The notes below the pieces were generated by a model that was not told where the DNA came from, ran no database searches, and saw only the letters and a program-made list of their open reading frames with translations. Shown here piece after piece: positions 49,183-60,234 of a stretch of DNA of 64,000 nt. The stretch is taken from NCBI RefSeq assembly GCF_018155095.1, contig NZ_NAAI01000005.1, positions 116,112 to 180,111 on the forward strand, read 5' to 3'. Origin of the DNA: Bartonella queenslandensis (GTDB lineage Bacteria > Pseudomonadota > Alphaproteobacteria > Rhizobiales > Rhizobiaceae). Position numbers and translations under genes: made by a program. Each line of letters starts with the position of its first letter. Position 1 is the stretch's first letter.

Positions 49183-49650
49183 TTAGTTAGGGGCTGGTAG
49201 ATTTGCAGGACCTTTTATAATTTGAATTAAGAAAGGGTGTTCTTTTGTTGCAGTCGGTGTTGTTCGCGTAATGAAATCAAATACTTGGCCGTCTTTTAGA
49301 CCATAGTTAGCAACTCTTGAAACTTGATTATTCCCATTGAAGTAAATAGCTAAAACTTTTCGATCAATAATCTTTGTTTTCATAAATTGCATCCCACGAT
49401 AACGTGTTTGTGAGATGTAATAAAAAACTTCATTATCATATTTTGTTTTTAATGAAGGGGTTCCTAGAGTCAAAAGAACTTGCTCTTGACTTGAGCCAAC
49501 AGAAATAGAACTCAGAGCATTTTTATCAAGAATATAGCCCTCTCTATAAATTTGGCTTGTCCCTGAAGAGTCAAGAAGACTACACCCCGTAAGTGTTACG
49601 ATGCCCGCTATTGATAGACCGACCAACAATTTACGTTTGATTAAGGCCAT
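49183..49650 (-). CDS. bamE: Outer membrane assembly lipoprotein BamE (OmlA/SmpA)
   Basis: A 155-residue lipoprotein. From the ATG at 49650, MALIKRKLLVGLSIAGIVTL leads into the lipobox LTGC (Cys23). The SmpA/OmlA domain has GYILDKNALSSISVGSSQEQVLLTLGTPS and YYISQTRYRGMQF. BamE stabilises the BAM complex that inserts outer-membrane proteins. The frame is open 23 codons further upstream, but the signal peptide begins at 49650. Confidence 0.9.
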   Translation of the reverse strand: MALIKRKLLVGLSIAGIVTLTGCSLLDSSGTSQIYREGYILDKNALSSISVGSSQEQVLLTLGTPSLKTKYDNEVFYYISQTRYRGMQFMKTKIIDRKVLAIYFNGNNQVSRVANYGLKDGQVFDFITRTTPTATKEHPFLIQIIKGPANLPAPN

Positions 49651-49887
49651 TATGTGAGGTATTTGAAACAATGATATCTCCCTTTTATACTGAGATGTAT
49701 GATAAGAAGGCAATCTCAAGTTTTTTCTAAACTTTAGCTTAATCTACCATAGCTTACACTGAGTTTCCCTGTTATAAGGCAAATTATGCCATATAGAATT
49801 TCTTTAGAAAAGAAAAAAATGAATGAAATGTACTTGAGCTAAATAAAAGCACAGTATTTCATAGGTTTTCAGGTTTGGGAGTTGTCA

Positions 49888-50445
49888 ATGAATATTCAAA
49901 ATATTTCTCAAATGGCATTCGCTTTGGTTTATCCGATATCCGTACGTTCTCTACCTGCTAAAGGTATAAGAGTTCATCTTTGTGCAAACAAAAAAGAATG
50001 TACACATTTAGCTCAGAACCATGATTTAGTTGAAGTAAAATCTTGTGAGGGAAAATTCCATATTCTTCCGTGGAAAAAACGCGGCGTGCGTATAAAAGGT
50101 TTGTTGCAAGCACGTATAGTACAGTTATGTGTTGTTACATTAGAACGATTAGAAAATATTCTCCGTGAAAATATTGAAGTTGTTTTTGTTCCTGAAGATT
50201 CAAATTTGATGAAGCCAAAAATATCAGAAGATACACGAGAATTGTTTTTGGATGTGGAGGGACTTGATACGCCAGAAGTATTTTATGATGATAAAATTGA
50301 TATTGGTGCAATCATGGAAGAATTTTTTGAGTTGTCTATTAATCGTTATCCACGTAAAGAGGGGATAGAGATGCATGTGGTTAAAAATTTAGAAGGAGCG
50401 GGGCAAAAATTCTCGCCATTTTCTGTTTTGAAAAATTGGAAGTGA
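49888..50445 (+). CDS. DUF177 (YceD-like) protein
   Basis: A 185-residue protein of the DUF177/YceD family from the ATG at 49888, six bp after GGGAG; a TTG two codons upstream is also in frame. The core GLLQARIVQLCVVTLERLENILRENIEVVFVP and DIGAIMEEFFELSINRYPRKEG follows the family, though the usual CxxC-containing zinc-like motif is weak here. In other bacteria YceD lies before rpmF/plsX and has been linked to 23S rRNA accumulation. It precedes plsX here as well. Confidence 0.8.
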   Translation: MNIQNISQMAFALVYPISVRSLPAKGIRVHLCANKKECTHLAQNHDLVEVKSCEGKFHILPWKKRGVRIKGLLQARIVQLCVVTLERLENILRENIEVVFVPEDSNLMKPKISEDTRELFLDVEGLDTPEVFYDDKIDIGAIMEEFFELSINRYPRKEGIEMHVVKNLEGAGQKFSPFSVLKNWK

Positions 50446-50603
50446 TTGTAAAAAAATAAAAAAATTATCTATTGTATACTATGATAAAAACGGTATTTTC
50501 TGCGGAGCTATTTTCGCAAGGTATGTTTTATATAAGTGTTTAGTCACCAAAAATTATAATGTGCTTTTAAAAATGTAAATGAAAAGATGTGGGATATGCA
50601 AGC

Positions 50604-51674
50604 GTGATTAGAATTTCTGTGGATGTCATGGGCGGTGATTACGGTCCAGAAGCAGCTATTGCAGGAGCAGCAATTGTCCAAAAATATTTATCAAATATTT
50701 ATTTTCTGTTTTATGGGATAGAAGAGGTCGTTAAGCCGGTTTTAAAAAAATATCCCTGTCTGGATTCTGTGTCGCGCTTTTGTCCTACAGAAAGCTATAC
50801 ACGCATGGATGAAAAGCCAAGCCAAGCACTTCGCAATGGTCGTGGTAAATCATCAATGTGGTATGCCATTGAAGCGGTAAAAAACGGTGAGGCTGATGCT
50901 TGCGTTTCTGCTGGTAACACGGGGGCACTTATGGCCATGTCTTATTTTTGTTTAAAAATGTTGGCAGAGGCTGAACGTCCTGGTATTGCGGGTATATGGC
51001 CAACACTTCGTAGCGAGAGTATCGTTTTAGATATTGGAGCAACGATTGGTGCATCTGCTAGTCAGTTGGTTGATTTGGCGGTTATGGGAGCGGGTATGTT
51101 TCGCGCTTTATACCACACTGAAAAACCAAGTGTTGGGCTTTTAAATGTGGGGGTGGAAGAGGTTAAAGGACTTTATGAAATAAAAAAAGCAGGAATGATA
51201 TTGCGTGAAGTGCAATTAGAAGGATTAGAATATAAAGGATTTGTGGAGGGCAATGACATTGGAAAAGGAACGGTCGATGTTGTTGTAACAGAAGGGTTTT
51301 CTGGTAATATTGCTTTAAAAACTGCAGAAGGGACCGCGCGGCAGATAGCGGAGATTTTAAATTCCGCAATGCGCAGTTCTTTTTTAACATCTCTGGGTTA
51401 TTTTTTATCGCGGCGTGCTTTTCGTACACTGAAAAATAAAATGGATCCCGATAGGGTGAATGGAGGAGTGCTTTTAGGTTTGAATGGTGTTGTCATAAAA
51501 AGTCATGGCAGTGCTAATGCTAACGGTTTTGCTTCTGCTATCCGTGTTGGTTATGAAGTGGTTAATAATAGACTCTTACAAAAAATAACGGCTGACTTAC
51601 GGCGATTTCATGAAAATAAAGAAACACTTTTTGATCAGGAAGATGAAACAGTGATGAGTGGAGAATCCTTATAA
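50604..51674 (+). CDS. plsX: Phosphate acyltransferase PlsX
   Basis: About 356 residues. The start is a GTG at 50604 giving [19 protein letters not shown]; a GTG at 50589 is an alternative. [51 protein letters not shown] and [15 protein letters not shown] are PlsX blocks. It makes acyl-phosphate from acyl-ACP for phospholipid synthesis. fabH follows after 49 bp. Confidence 0.95.
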   Translation: MIRISVDVMGGDYGPEAAIAGAAIVQKYLSNIYFLFYGIEEVVKPVLKKYPCLDSVSRFCPTESYTRMDEKPSQALRNGRGKSSMWYAIEAVKNGEADACVSAGNTGALMAMSYFCLKMLAEAERPGIAGIWPTLRSESIVLDIGATIGASASQLVDLAVMGAGMFRALYHTEKPSVGLLNVGVEEVKGLYEIKKAGMILREVQLEGLEYKGFVEGNDIGKGTVDVVVTEGFSGNIALKTAEGTARQIAEILNSAMRSSFLTSLGYFLSRRAFRTLKNKMDPDRVNGGVLLGLNGVVIKSHGSANANGFASAIRVGYEVVNNRLLQKITADLRRFHENKETLFDQEDETVMSGESL

Positions 51675-51723
51675 TGGGCTCTTATAATGAAAGTGAAAAA
51701 TCTGAAGAAAAGGTGAGAGCTGA

Positions 51724-52698
51724 ATGATTCGATCAATTATACGTGGTGTAGGAAGTGCTTTGCCGAAAAGAAGTTTATCAAATGATGAGATTGCGAAGTT
51801 TGTTGAAACGTCAGATTCATGGATTGTTCAACGTACAGGAATACGTCAGCGTTATATTGCCGATGAAAATGAAACAACGGTTTCTTTAGGTGTTGAGGCT
51901 GCGCAAGCAGCCCTTATAAATGCCGGTCTTACAATAAAGGATATTGATTGTATTATTTTAGCAACCTCAACACCAAATCGCACTTTTCCTGCTTCTGCTG
52001 TTGAAATTCAGTATGCTTTGGGAATGAGCCATGGATTTGCTTTTGATATTCAAGCTGTTTGCTCTGGTTTTATTTTTGCTTTAACAACAGGAGATTCTTA
52101 TTTACGCTGTGGAGCAGCTAAAAGAATTTTAGTTATTGGATCGGATACATTTTCTCGAATTTTAGATTGGGAAGATCGTACGACATGTGTTTTATTTGGT
52201 GATGGTGCGGGAGCAGCTGTTTTGGAAGCACAAGAAATTGAGGGGGGGATTGCTTTTGAGCGTGGTATATTGTCTGCAAAACTGCGTTCTGATGGTGCTT
52301 ATATCGATAAGTTGTATGTCGATGGTGGACCTTCAACAACACAAACGACAGGCTATTTGCGTATGGAAGGGCGAGAAGTTTTTAAATATGCTGTGGGTAT
52401 GATAACGGATGTGGTTGATGATTGTTTTGCAGCTGCAGGTATGGATTCTTCACAATTAGATTGGTTTGTACCTCATCAGGCTAATAAGCGCATTATTGAA
52501 GCATCTGCTAAAAAACTGAAAATTTCATCAGATAAAGTTGTGATTACTGTTGATAAACATGGTAATACATCTGCAGCATCAGTCCCATTGGCCTTAACAA
52601 CAGCTCTTTGCGATGGGAGAATAAAAAGAGGAGATCTTATCATGTTAGAAGCTATGGGAGGTGGATTTACATGGGGAGCAATCCTTATTCGTTGGTAA
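51724..52698 (+). CDS. fabH: Beta-ketoacyl-ACP synthase III
   Basis: A 324-residue initiating condensing enzyme with catalytic Cys113 in [13 protein letters not shown], His251 in VPHQANKRI and Asn281 in KHGNTSAAS. It condenses acetyl-CoA with malonyl-ACP. The arginine-rich entry TGIRQRYIA is typical. It sits in the plsX-fabH-ihfA-merR run conserved in rhizobia. Confidence 0.96.
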   Translation: MIRSIIRGVGSALPKRSLSNDEIAKFVETSDSWIVQRTGIRQRYIADENETTVSLGVEAAQAALINAGLTIKDIDCIILATSTPNRTFPASAVEIQYALGMSHGFAFDIQAVCSGFIFALTTGDSYLRCGAAKRILVIGSDTFSRILDWEDRTTCVLFGDGAGAAVLEAQEIEGGIAFERGILSAKLRSDGAYIDKLYVDGGPSTTQTTGYLRMEGREVFKYAVGMITDVVDDCFAAAGMDSSQLDWFVPHQANKRIIEASAKKLKISSDKVVITVDKHGNTSAASVPLALTTALCDGRIKRGDLIMLEAMGGGFTWGAILIRW

Positions 52699-52775
52699 AT
52701 TATGGTTACTTGACCATATTTGAATAAAACATATAAGTCATTTTGTAATTTTTAATATTTGAATAGGTGGTTATA

Positions 52776-53099
52776 ATGACAAGTAAGACAGTAACGCGTG
52801 CAGATTTAGCCAGCGTAGTTTGTAAAAAAGTGGGCTTGTCACATACTGAATCAGCAGCTTTGGTCGAAATGGTTTTGGATGAGATTTGCAACTCACTTGT
52901 AAGAGGTGAAGCGGTTAAATTATCTTCTTTTGCAACTTTTCAGGTTCGCAGTAAGAATGAACGTATTGGACGCAACCCAAAAACAGGTGTTGAAGCACCT
53001 ATTCCACCGCGACGTGTTGTGACGTTTAAGGCTGCAAATATCCTTAAACAGAGAATTTTAGATTCGCATCGTGCAAGACAGAAAAAAGATCTCTCATAA
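52776..53099 (+). CDS. ihfA: Integration host factor alpha subunit
   Basis: A 107-residue HU/IHF protein from the ATG at 52776, with AGGTGG 6 bp upstream. [36 protein letters not shown] and [23 protein letters not shown] (the proline-tipped beta arm) identify it as IHF-alpha. It bends DNA at specific sites. It needs IHF-beta, which is not in the window. Confidence 0.95.
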   Translation: MTSKTVTRADLASVVCKKVGLSHTESAALVEMVLDEICNSLVRGEAVKLSSFATFQVRSKNERIGRNPKTGVEAPIPPRRVVTFKAANILKQRILDSHRARQKKDLS

Positions 53100-53284
53100 A
53101 TAAGCGCCATGGTAATTTTTGGTAGTTATTAAGAAATATATAAAATAAAGATCTGTGTTTTTTTTAAAAAAAAGACTGTTTAGTAAGTAGTCAAAGTCCT
53201 ATTTTTGACTAATCTTGTTGAGAAATTGAGACGTAATGAATCATCATCAAATCATTCGTCGTATTTTAGGTAAGGTGTTGCAAA

Positions 53285-53788
53285 ATGGATAAAAGCTCTG
53301 ATGCTTTTCGCACAATTAGCGAAGTAGCCGAATTATTGGAGCTTCCACAGCATGTCTTAAGATTCTGGGAAACACGTTTTAGGCAGATTAAGCCAATGAA
53401 ACGTGGGGGGGGAAGGCGTTACTATCGTCCAGTTGATGTTGATTTGCTCAATGGTATTAAGCAGTTGTTGTACGATCAGGGTTATACAATAAAAGGTGTG
53501 CAGCGCCTTTTGAAAGAAAATGGTGTTGCTTTTGTGACTGCATTTGGTAATGGCGATCTTGATGCCATGAATGTTGTTATAGAGAAAAAACATGCAGGAC
53601 AAACTTTTGAAAATACGAGCAATAAACCTAAGAAGTCTTCTTTTGGACTTTTGAGTTTTATGAGGAATGAGGGAGAAACCTCTGTTGGTTCTGTGAATCT
53701 TTACAAAGATAAAACCGATAAAGCATTGTTGCAAGAAATCCTATTTGAACTCATTGAATGTAAGCGTGTTCTTGATAGAGCACGATAA
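53285..53788 (+). CDS. MerR family transcriptional regulator
   Basis: A 167-residue protein. The winged-helix domain is at the N-terminus: [25 protein letters not shown] and [24 protein letters not shown], then [14 protein letters not shown]. The C-terminal half is short and lacks metal-binding cysteines. The same MerR follows ihfA in other rhizobia; its ligand is unknown. The run stops here and a decayed spacer begins. Confidence 0.9.
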   Translation: MDKSSDAFRTISEVAELLELPQHVLRFWETRFRQIKPMKRGGGRRYYRPVDVDLLNGIKQLLYDQGYTIKGVQRLLKENGVAFVTAFGNGDLDAMNVVIEKKHAGQTFENTSNKPKKSSFGLLSFMRNEGETSVGSVNLYKDKTDKALLQEILFELIECKRVLDRAR

Positions 53789-54177
53789 CAATAATATTTT
53801 ATGTTGCTTTTTATTAGTAAAAAACCTGTTTTAACGTTTTTTTATAAATCAATATTTAGGTTTAGTGCAGCAATGTGTTTTATAGATATTTAGACGTTTT
53901 AAGTGTGGTTCGAGCTTTATATGTTAAACGAGCAGCAGACCTAACATGTTGTGTAGTTGATTAATTTTTTAGTAAAGGTTCTTCATTTGATCAAATATGA
54001 AAAGAGGAAAGAAAGAACCTCGAATTTTATCATACTCTTTTGATTTAGCTTTATAACTCTCAAGGGAAGTTATAAGCGGTATATCTCATCAGTGTATATT
54101 GCATGCTGCTTTTATAGAACGTTATTGAGTTTCCATTTACATATCTGTTTTTAAAAGATCTTTCTTAAGACTTCTTA

Positions 54178-54504
54178 AGCCCATTTCGCGATAGTGCTCA
54201 TAAATGAATACTTATAACGTTAAATTCATTGGGCAGTAAGTACTATTTTCGCTTGTGAAGAAGCAACACGCATTTTGTCAGCGCTCAATGATGCAACAAG
54301 CCATCGGCATTTGAGCAGTTTAAGTATTTTTTAGTCTTTTCTAAATAGTTTTTTATCCACACGAGCTTCTCCACTTGTCATGTGCAAACGAATGATTTTG
54401 ATTGCTGAACATAAAGAGATTTAAAATAAGAAAATCCTTATGATATTTAAGATTCTTGCTTAATATGAATAATGGTATATTATCATTATAAATCAAAGTG
54501 TTGT
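54178..54504 (+). repeat. Diverged dispersed repeat, copy B
   Basis: Second copy of the element at 18844-19179, in the same orientation. Shared landmarks are the start AGCCCATTTC, the block TGATTTTGATTG (GGTTTTGATTG in copy A), and an identical 19-mer ending the match. Similarity in between is patchy, so the copies are old. Confidence 0.55.
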
Positions 54505-54603
54505 ATTTTTTTATAAAGGTGTATCTTATGAATAAGACACATCGTTATTCGGCTAATTGACGTATTTATGATAATCTTGTTCTTAGTTTTCTTACTTGGT
54601 ATC

Positions 54604-54631
54604 ATTATCACAATGATCTATTTGTGATAAT
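54604..54631. repeat. Perfect 10-bp inverted repeat
   Basis: ATTATCACAA at 54604-54613 and TTGTGATAAT at 54622-54631 flank an 8-nt spacer. It could be a hairpin or an operator for a dimeric regulator. No gene is immediately next to it. Confidence 0.4.
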
Positions 54632-54897
54632 AGAGTCATCTTCCTGTTATAAAGATAAAAGATTAATGCTATAAGTTAGTCGCTCATATTCAATTGTTTA
54701 CAATTTTTGCATTTTAAGAGCTTATAGCTCTTATATTCGACTTTTTTAGCAACCGCCCTCGTAAAGTGTGATCACGTGATTTTTACGAATAATTGGTAAT
54801 CATGTATCAAATCGAAAAACCTATCAAATCGTTTGATTTTGCACAAAAATTTATGATTTATAGTAAAAAAACTAATATTTTACCATCTTCTATGGAG

Positions 54898-56874
54898 TTA
54901 TGCATTTATTACACGCTGTAAATCTGGAGGCAACGCCTCATTTGAAAGTTGCTTAATTGCATCTTCTACAGATAAAAAGGTTTGATTTGGACTACCTAAG
55001 CGACGCATATTTACGCTATTTGTTTCAGCTTCCCGTTTTCCACAGACCAAAATGACGGGAACTTTTTGTAAAGAATGTTCTCGTATCTTATAGTTAATTT
55101 TTTCATTACGAAGATCTGTTGTTGCAGAAAGCCCAACAGCTTTAAGTCTTGCCGTTATTTTTTGGGCATATTCATTTGCTTCAGATGTAATTGTTGCGAC
55201 AACAATTTGTTCAGGAGCAAGCCAAAGCGGCATATGTCCAGCAAAATTTTCAATTAATATACCAAGAAAACGCTCCATTGATCCAAAAATAGCACGATGG
55301 ATCATAACAGGCTGACGTTTTTCTGAATCTTTATCAATGTAGAATGCCCCAAAACGTTCAGGAAGATTAAAGTCTATTTGTGTTGTTCCACATTGCCATT
55401 CACGGCCGATAGCATCCTTTAATGTATATTCAAATTTTGGACCATAAAAGGCTCCTTCACCTGGAAAGATGCTTGTTTTGATTTGTCCGGAAAATTTTGT
55501 TTCAATTGTTTTAAGGACAGATTCCATGATACTTTCTGCATGATCCCATAATGCATCAGATCCAACTCGTTTTTCTGGACGTGTTGAAAGCTTAAGGCTG
55601 ATTTCTTTAAAACCAAAATCCGCATAAGTCGATAAAATAAGGTCATTAATACTGAGACATTCATCGGCTAATTGTTCATCAGTACAAAAAATATGCGCAT
55701 CGTCTTGTGTAAAACTACGCACACGCATCAGACCATGCAAAGAACCTGAAGGCTCATAACGATGAACAAGACCAAACTCAGCAAGTCTAATAGGCAAATC
55801 ACGATAAGATTTTAAACCATGTTTAAAAATTTGCACATGACCAGGACAATTCATTGGTTTAAGGGCATAAACAGTCCCATGGTCTGCATCTTCTGCTGCC
55901 GGAATTGCTTTGAACATGTTCTCCTTATACCAGCCCCAATGCCCCGATATTTCCCAAAGTGATCTATCCAGAACTTGTGGTGCATTAACTTCGGCATATT
56001 GATGATCATCAAGGCGTCTACGCATATAGTTGATTAAATTTTGAAACATTTTCCAGCCTTTTTGGTGCCAAAAAATCATTCCTGGGCCTTCTTCTTGAAA
56101 ATGAAATAAGTCCATTTCACGTCCTAAGCGGCGATGATCACGTTTTTCAGCTTCTTCTAGCATATGGAGGTAGGCTTTTAAGTCATTTTCATTTGCAAAT
56201 GCTGTTCCATAAATTCTCGTGAGCATTGGATTATTGGCATCGCCACGCCAGTAAGCTCCCGCGACTTTCATTAATTTGAAAGCATTTCCAATTTGTCCTG
56301 TAGATTGCATATGCGGTCCGCGACAAAGATCAAACCACTCCCCTTGATAATAGATTTTTAAATCTTGATTATCAGGGATGCTATCAATAAGTTCAACTTT
56401 ATAAAATTCCTTTTTCTCAGAAAAAACTCTTCTGGCTTTTTCACGAGACCAAATTTCTTTTCTAAAAGGTTTATTGCGTTGGATAATTTCACGCATTTTC
56501 TTTTCAATGACGGTGAGATCATCTAATGTGAAAGGTTGTTGGCGTGCAAAATCATAATAGAATCCGTTTTCAATCACAGGACCTATTGTTACTTGCGTTT
56601 CAGGAAAAAGTTCTTGCACTGCTTCAGCAAGAACATGGGCACAATCATGCCTTATGAGCTCAAGAGCACGTGAATCTTCTCGGGTAATAATTTCTACTTG
56701 ACCAGATTGTCCTAATGGATCCAATAGATCTCTCGTGATGCCATCAAGACTACAGGCAACAGCTTTTTTTGCGAGTGATTTTGAAATCGATTCTGCTAAT
56801 TCCAAGCCTGTCATTTCGGCGGGGTAATTACGTTTTGAACCATCGGGAAAAGAAAGAGAAATAGAGCAAGACAT
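54898..56874 (-). CDS. thrS: Threonyl-tRNA synthetase
   Basis: A 658-residue class II synthetase. It has a TGS domain (about 1-65), the editing domain with [17 protein letters not shown] and the second-additional-domain region, a catalytic core with [12 protein letters not shown] (zinc cysteine) and [14 protein letters not shown] (motif 2), [20 protein letters not shown] (motif 3), and the anticodon-binding C-terminus. Full length. AAAAGGGTG precedes the start. No T-box leader was seen. Confidence 0.97.
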   Translation of the reverse strand: MSCSISLSFPDGSKRNYPAEMTGLELAESISKSLAKKAVACSLDGITRDLLDPLGQSGQVEIITREDSRALELIRHDCAHVLAEAVQELFPETQVTIGPVIENGFYYDFARQQPFTLDDLTVIEKKMREIIQRNKPFRKEIWSREKARRVFSEKKEFYKVELIDSIPDNQDLKIYYQGEWFDLCRGPHMQSTGQIGNAFKLMKVAGAYWRGDANNPMLTRIYGTAFANENDLKAYLHMLEEAEKRDHRRLGREMDLFHFQEEGPGMIFWHQKGWKMFQNLINYMRRRLDDHQYAEVNAPQVLDRSLWEISGHWGWYKENMFKAIPAAEDADHGTVYALKPMNCPGHVQIFKHGLKSYRDLPIRLAEFGLVHRYEPSGSLHGLMRVRSFTQDDAHIFCTDEQLADECLSINDLILSTYADFGFKEISLKLSTRPEKRVGSDALWDHAESIMESVLKTIETKFSGQIKTSIFPGEGAFYGPKFEYTLKDAIGREWQCGTTQIDFNLPERFGAFYIDKDSEKRQPVMIHRAIFGSMERFLGILIENFAGHMPLWLAPEQIVVATITSEANEYAQKITARLKAVGLSATTDLRNEKINYKIREHSLQKVPVILVCGKREAETNSVNMRRLGSPNQTFLSVEDAIKQLSNEALPPDLQRVINA

Positions 56875-56986
56875 AAAAACACCCTTTTAATCCAATTCCG
56901 CCAACGATTGCGGATGGTTTCGTGAAAACTGAGTAAAAAACTTATAGACTTATTCTTCTATCAATACATGTGAAAAAAGAAAAGAA

Positions 56987-57307
56987 TTATTTGTTGTGTT
57001 TGTCAGAAACTTTCCAGTAATGCCAAGGTTTATAAAAACAGCAAGAGTGTCCAAGCGAGGGAGGAACTGGATCAAAGCCATCTGTTCCAAAGGGACCACA
57101 ACGTATGATACGAAAGAGTCCCATCCATGCACCAGCCCAAAGTCCATGGCGTGCAATTGCTTCATATATATATTCTGAACAAGTTGGGGCATGGCGACAC
57201 TGATTGCCTATAAGGCTCGAAAGTGTTATTTGATAGAGACGTATTAGGGCAATACCCAGTAATCGTCCAGGTGTTTTTTGCCAAGCACCGGTGTAATTTC
57301 GATTCAT
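56987..57307 (-). CDS. yidD: Membrane protein insertion efficiency factor YidD
   Basis: About 106 residues from the ATG at 57307, which overlaps the upstream stop codon in an ATGA. IALIRLYQITLSSLIGNQCRHAPTCSEYIYEAIARHG and IIRCGPFGTDGFDPVP are the YidD signature (three conserved cysteines). It helps YidC-mediated membrane insertion. An upstream ATG at 57337 is possible but would overlap the neighbour by 34 bp. Confidence 0.9.
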   Translation of the reverse strand: MNRNYTGAWQKTPGRLLGIALIRLYQITLSSLIGNQCRHAPTCSEYIYEAIARHGLWAGAWMGLFRIIRCGPFGTDGFDPVPPSLGHSCCFYKPWHYWKVSDKHNK

Positions 57308-57765
57308 TTTTTTTTGTTGAAGCTGTGTTTTGAGCATTTATTTTCTTCAATTTGTTGAATGCAGTCTATCGTTGCATCAAAGGGTAGTAGTGTTGCAGCA
57401 TGGCGCACTTTATAGTCTTTAATGGGCTGTAAGCAAGAAAAATCCTCAAAGGGAGCTTGAGGGAAAGGACCACCTTGCGTTAGCATTTGATAGATAACTT
57501 TACGTAATATTTTAAGATCTTGTGTTGTTTGTCCGATGATATGAGATGCTAAAAGTGACGCTGAGGCTTGCCCTAGTACACATGCGTGTATTTCATGAGA
57601 AAAATCTGTCACGATATGATTTTTCACCTTTAAATCTACAGTGATTGTTGAGCCGCAAGGATGTGCATATTTTTTTGATGTTGCATCAGGATTATTAAGA
57701 CGCCCAATTCTGCTTATATGCGCAGCATATTCAAGTATTTTATCACTATAGATATTATCAATCAT
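57304..57765 (-). CDS. SufU/IscU-like iron-sulfur scaffold protein
   Basis: A 153-residue protein with three cysteines in scaffold positions: Cys37 (AHPCGS), Cys62 (HACVLGQAS) and Cys111 (DFSCLQP). The G-x-L-N-x-P-D start also fits IscU relatives. The usual Asp near Cys37 is missing and the spacing is that of the alphaproteobacterial NifU-N-like group rather than true IscU. Its job may be Fe-S or zinc-sulfur transfer. It is coupled to yidD. Confidence 0.75.
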   Translation of the reverse strand: MIDNIYSDKILEYAAHISRIGRLNNPDATSKKYAHPCGSTITVDLKVKNHIVTDFSHEIHACVLGQASASLLASHIIGQTTQDLKILRKVIYQMLTQGGPFPQAPFEDFSCLQPIKDYKVRHAATLLPFDATIDCIQQIEENKCSKHSFNKKK

Positions 57766-57890
57766 GCACTATTGCCTGAAATTTTGAGAGACGTGATTGT
57801 TTAAACTTTTAATTCGCTTATATAGAGATTATACAAAATGGAATAGGTTTGTCGCAAATGTTTTGTATAGAGTAAAGTTGGAGTTTTTGA

Positions 57891-58511
57891 ATGCGTAATG
57901 TTCCTAAAAGAGGCGCAAAGGATTCTTTGTTATCTAAAGAAAAGCGTCCGAGTATTGAAGAGGTGGAAGAAGCGATTCGTACATTACTCTTATGGGTAGG
58001 GGAGAATCCAAGAAGAGAAGGGCTTTTAGAGACTCCGAAACGTATAGCCAAAGCATATCGAGAGCTTTTTAGTGGTTATCATCAATCAGTTGAAGAAACT
58101 TTAGGAACAGTTTTTGAAGAGGTTTCAGGATATAATGAATCGGTAATCGTAAAAAATATTCCTTTTTATTCGCACTGTGAACATCATATGATCCCAATTA
58201 TTGGGAAAGCGCACATAGCCTATCTTCCTGATGCAAAAATTGTTGGCCTTTCAAAAATTGTACGTGTTGTCGATATTTTTTCTCGTCGTTTACAAACACA
58301 AGAAGCTATGACAGCGCAAGTGGCGCATGCTTTAGAAATGCATCTGAAACCGCGTGGTGTGGCAGTATTGATTGAGGCTGAACACATGTGTATGGCTATG
58401 AGAGGAATCCAAAAGCAGGGATCTACAACAATTACAAAAAAATTTCATGGTTATTATGAAAAAGATCAAGCTGCACAAGCAGATTTTATGATGATGTTTC
58501 AAAGATCATAG
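57891..58511 (+). CDS. folE: GTP cyclohydrolase I
   Basis: A 206-residue enzyme. [44 protein letters not shown] (zinc Cys-His), [23 protein letters not shown] and the second zinc Cys in [12 protein letters not shown] are all present. It converts GTP to dihydroneopterin triphosphate for folate, and so supplies cofactor to PurN and GlyA. Single gene, divergent from the scaffold protein. Confidence 0.97.
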   Translation: MRNVPKRGAKDSLLSKEKRPSIEEVEEAIRTLLLWVGENPRREGLLETPKRIAKAYRELFSGYHQSVEETLGTVFEEVSGYNESVIVKNIPFYSHCEHHMIPIIGKAHIAYLPDAKIVGLSKIVRVVDIFSRRLQTQEAMTAQVAHALEMHLKPRGVAVLIEAEHMCMAMRGIQKQGSTTITKKFHGYYEKDQAAQADFMMMFQRS

Positions 58512-58650
58512 TAAAGCCTATATTTCTAGTCGTCTTTATTAAGTTATAAATCATATGAATAAAATAAATTATGGGAAAGAGAAAATTGGCTTGTACCTTT
58601 CTTTCTGATTTGTTAAAGGCTGAAGGCCAGAATGTTTTGCTTAACCACGT

Positions 58651-58735
58651 GCGGTCGTGGCGGAATTGGTAGACGCGCAGCGTTGAGGTCGCTGTGGGGC
58701 AACCCGTGGAAGTTCGAGTCTTCTCGACCGCACCA
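58651..58735 (+). tRNA. tRNA-Leu (anticodon GAG)
   Basis: An 85-nt class II tRNA with acceptor GCGGTCG pairing with CGACCGC, then A and an encoded CCA. The anticodon arm CAGCGTTGAGGTCGCTG gives GAG. A variable arm (TGGGGCAACCCG) follows, as expected for leucine. Confidence 0.96.
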
Positions 58736-58912
58736 TTGACAATTAATTTCTCTGTAACGAGAAATTTGTACAGAAAAGGGTGGTTTGTGCGAATTATAGA
58801 AAATTTTTTCTTTACGTGTTATCTTCTGTTTTTTTCTTTATAACGCTTTATTTTTTTACTTTAATCTGTTCATTTGAAACATTATATTTTTTATAGGTGG
58901 GGCTGAGTTACA

Positions 58913-60100
58913 GTGAGAAGTATGGGAGTTTTAAGGTATTTAACACTTTTTATTTGTATTTCTTTATTATCAGCGTGTAGCGATTCGCGTGCTGTCCTTT
59001 GGCATGGGGTGCATGCAACTCCTTCTATGACAGCAGTAGAAAGAGAAGTTGAAGGAAAACCGATTTCTCCAAAAGCCATTGTTCCAGTATATGTTGCAAC
59101 AAGTCGTAAGATGCAAAATAATTATGCTCAACCTTATGGCGCAGAGCGATCAAATAAAGTACATTATAATCGCGTTGACGTGGGAATTCCTCAGCAACAT
59201 GTAAAGGGGGTTGTTGAAATCAATGCGTATAAACCTACACATGATAAGTATTTTGCGGCAGTCTCATTGCAAAAATACGATAATAAAGAACAGTTTAAAC
59301 AGAAATTAAATGCTGCTTTAGCAAAAAAGCCAAAAGGAAAAAAAGAAATTTTTCTTTTTATCCATGGATATAATAATAATTTTGCAGATGGTACATTTCG
59401 TACAGCGCAGTTTACACACGATTATTCTTTAAATGTTGTTGCTGTACATTATTCTTGGCCTTCTGCTGGATCAGTTCCTCTTTATATTTATGATCGTGAC
59501 AGTGCTAATTTTGCCCGTGACGGATTGATAGAACTCTTAACACTTATTAGTGAAACCGATGCTGATCAAATTTCGGTTATTGCACATTCTATGGGCAATT
59601 TTGTTATAATGGAGGCATTTAGAACCTTAGCTCTACAGGGAAAATATAAACCTATTCGTCGTATTACAAGTTTATTAATGGCGGCACCAGATATTGATAT
59701 TGATGTGTTTGAACGCCAACTTAATGATATAAAAACACTTCCACAGCCAACAGCAATTTTAGTATCCAGAGCAGATAAAGCCCTTGCGGTTTCAGGGCGT
59801 CTTACGGGTGGACATCACCGCGTGGGTGATGGCTCAGATATTGAAATGTTGCGTAAAAATGGAATAACCGTTCTTGATTTTTCTCATGTGGATGGGGGGG
59901 CACACAATGTCTTTGCGTCTTCCCCAACGTTAATGGCTCTTTCTCGAGAAGGTTCTTTGGCTTCAACAATTATGCAAGGTACAGAATTATCACCTAGTCA
60001 AGCTCTTCTTGCAGATAGTAGTAGTGTGTTGGAAAAAACAACACATCTTATCCTTTATACACCTTTACGTTTTCTTTCTCCACGAATTCTACATCGATAG
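58913..60100 (+). CDS. Lipoprotein alpha/beta hydrolase (DUF900 esterase)
   Basis: A 395-residue lipoprotein. The signal peptide RYLTLFICISLLSAC ends in a lipobox. The DUF900 hydrolase domain has FLFIHGYNNNFADG, VVAVHYSWPSAGS, and the nucleophile serine in ISVIAHSMGNFVIMEAF. A probable Asp lies in VSRADKALA and the His in DGGAHNVF. The start is GTG at 58913, 10 bp after AGGTGGGG; an ATG three codons later is less well spaced. Its substrate is unknown. Confidence 0.88.
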   Translation: MRSMGVLRYLTLFICISLLSACSDSRAVLWHGVHATPSMTAVEREVEGKPISPKAIVPVYVATSRKMQNNYAQPYGAERSNKVHYNRVDVGIPQQHVKGVVEINAYKPTHDKYFAAVSLQKYDNKEQFKQKLNAALAKKPKGKKEIFLFIHGYNNNFADGTFRTAQFTHDYSLNVVAVHYSWPSAGSVPLYIYDRDSANFARDGLIELLTLISETDADQISVIAHSMGNFVIMEAFRTLALQGKYKPIRRITSLLMAAPDIDIDVFERQLNDIKTLPQPTAILVSRADKALAVSGRLTGGHHRVGDGSDIEMLRKNGITVLDFSHVDGGAHNVFASSPTLMALSREGSLASTIMQGTELSPSQALLADSSSVLEKTTHLILYTPLRFLSPRILHR

Positions 60101-60234
60101 CAAGAAAAGAAGAAAGGAGACTATCGAATAATGTATTGGAGGAGTATTTTTTAGCACTTTCTTTAGAATGACTTTGTAAAATGAAAAAGAAATAGCGGAC
60201 TGAGTTAAAAAAACAGTTATTAGGTGAGTTTGTA

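Larger units (their letters stand above)
53789..54897. other. Decayed spacer between merR and thrS
   Basis: About 1.1 kb without an intact gene. It holds repeat copy B (54178-54504), a 12-bp palindrome ATTTGATCAAAT (53985-53996) inside a GGTTCTT/AAGAACC inverted repeat, and a perfect 10-bp hairpin at 54604-54631. Coding frames are all short. It looks like the remains of an inserted or duplicated element. Confidence 0.5.

Noticed and set aside
54771..54780. 10-bp palindrome ATCACGTGAT downstream of thrS.
   Set aside because: Short palindromes of this size are expected by chance, and nothing in the surroundings suggests a function.
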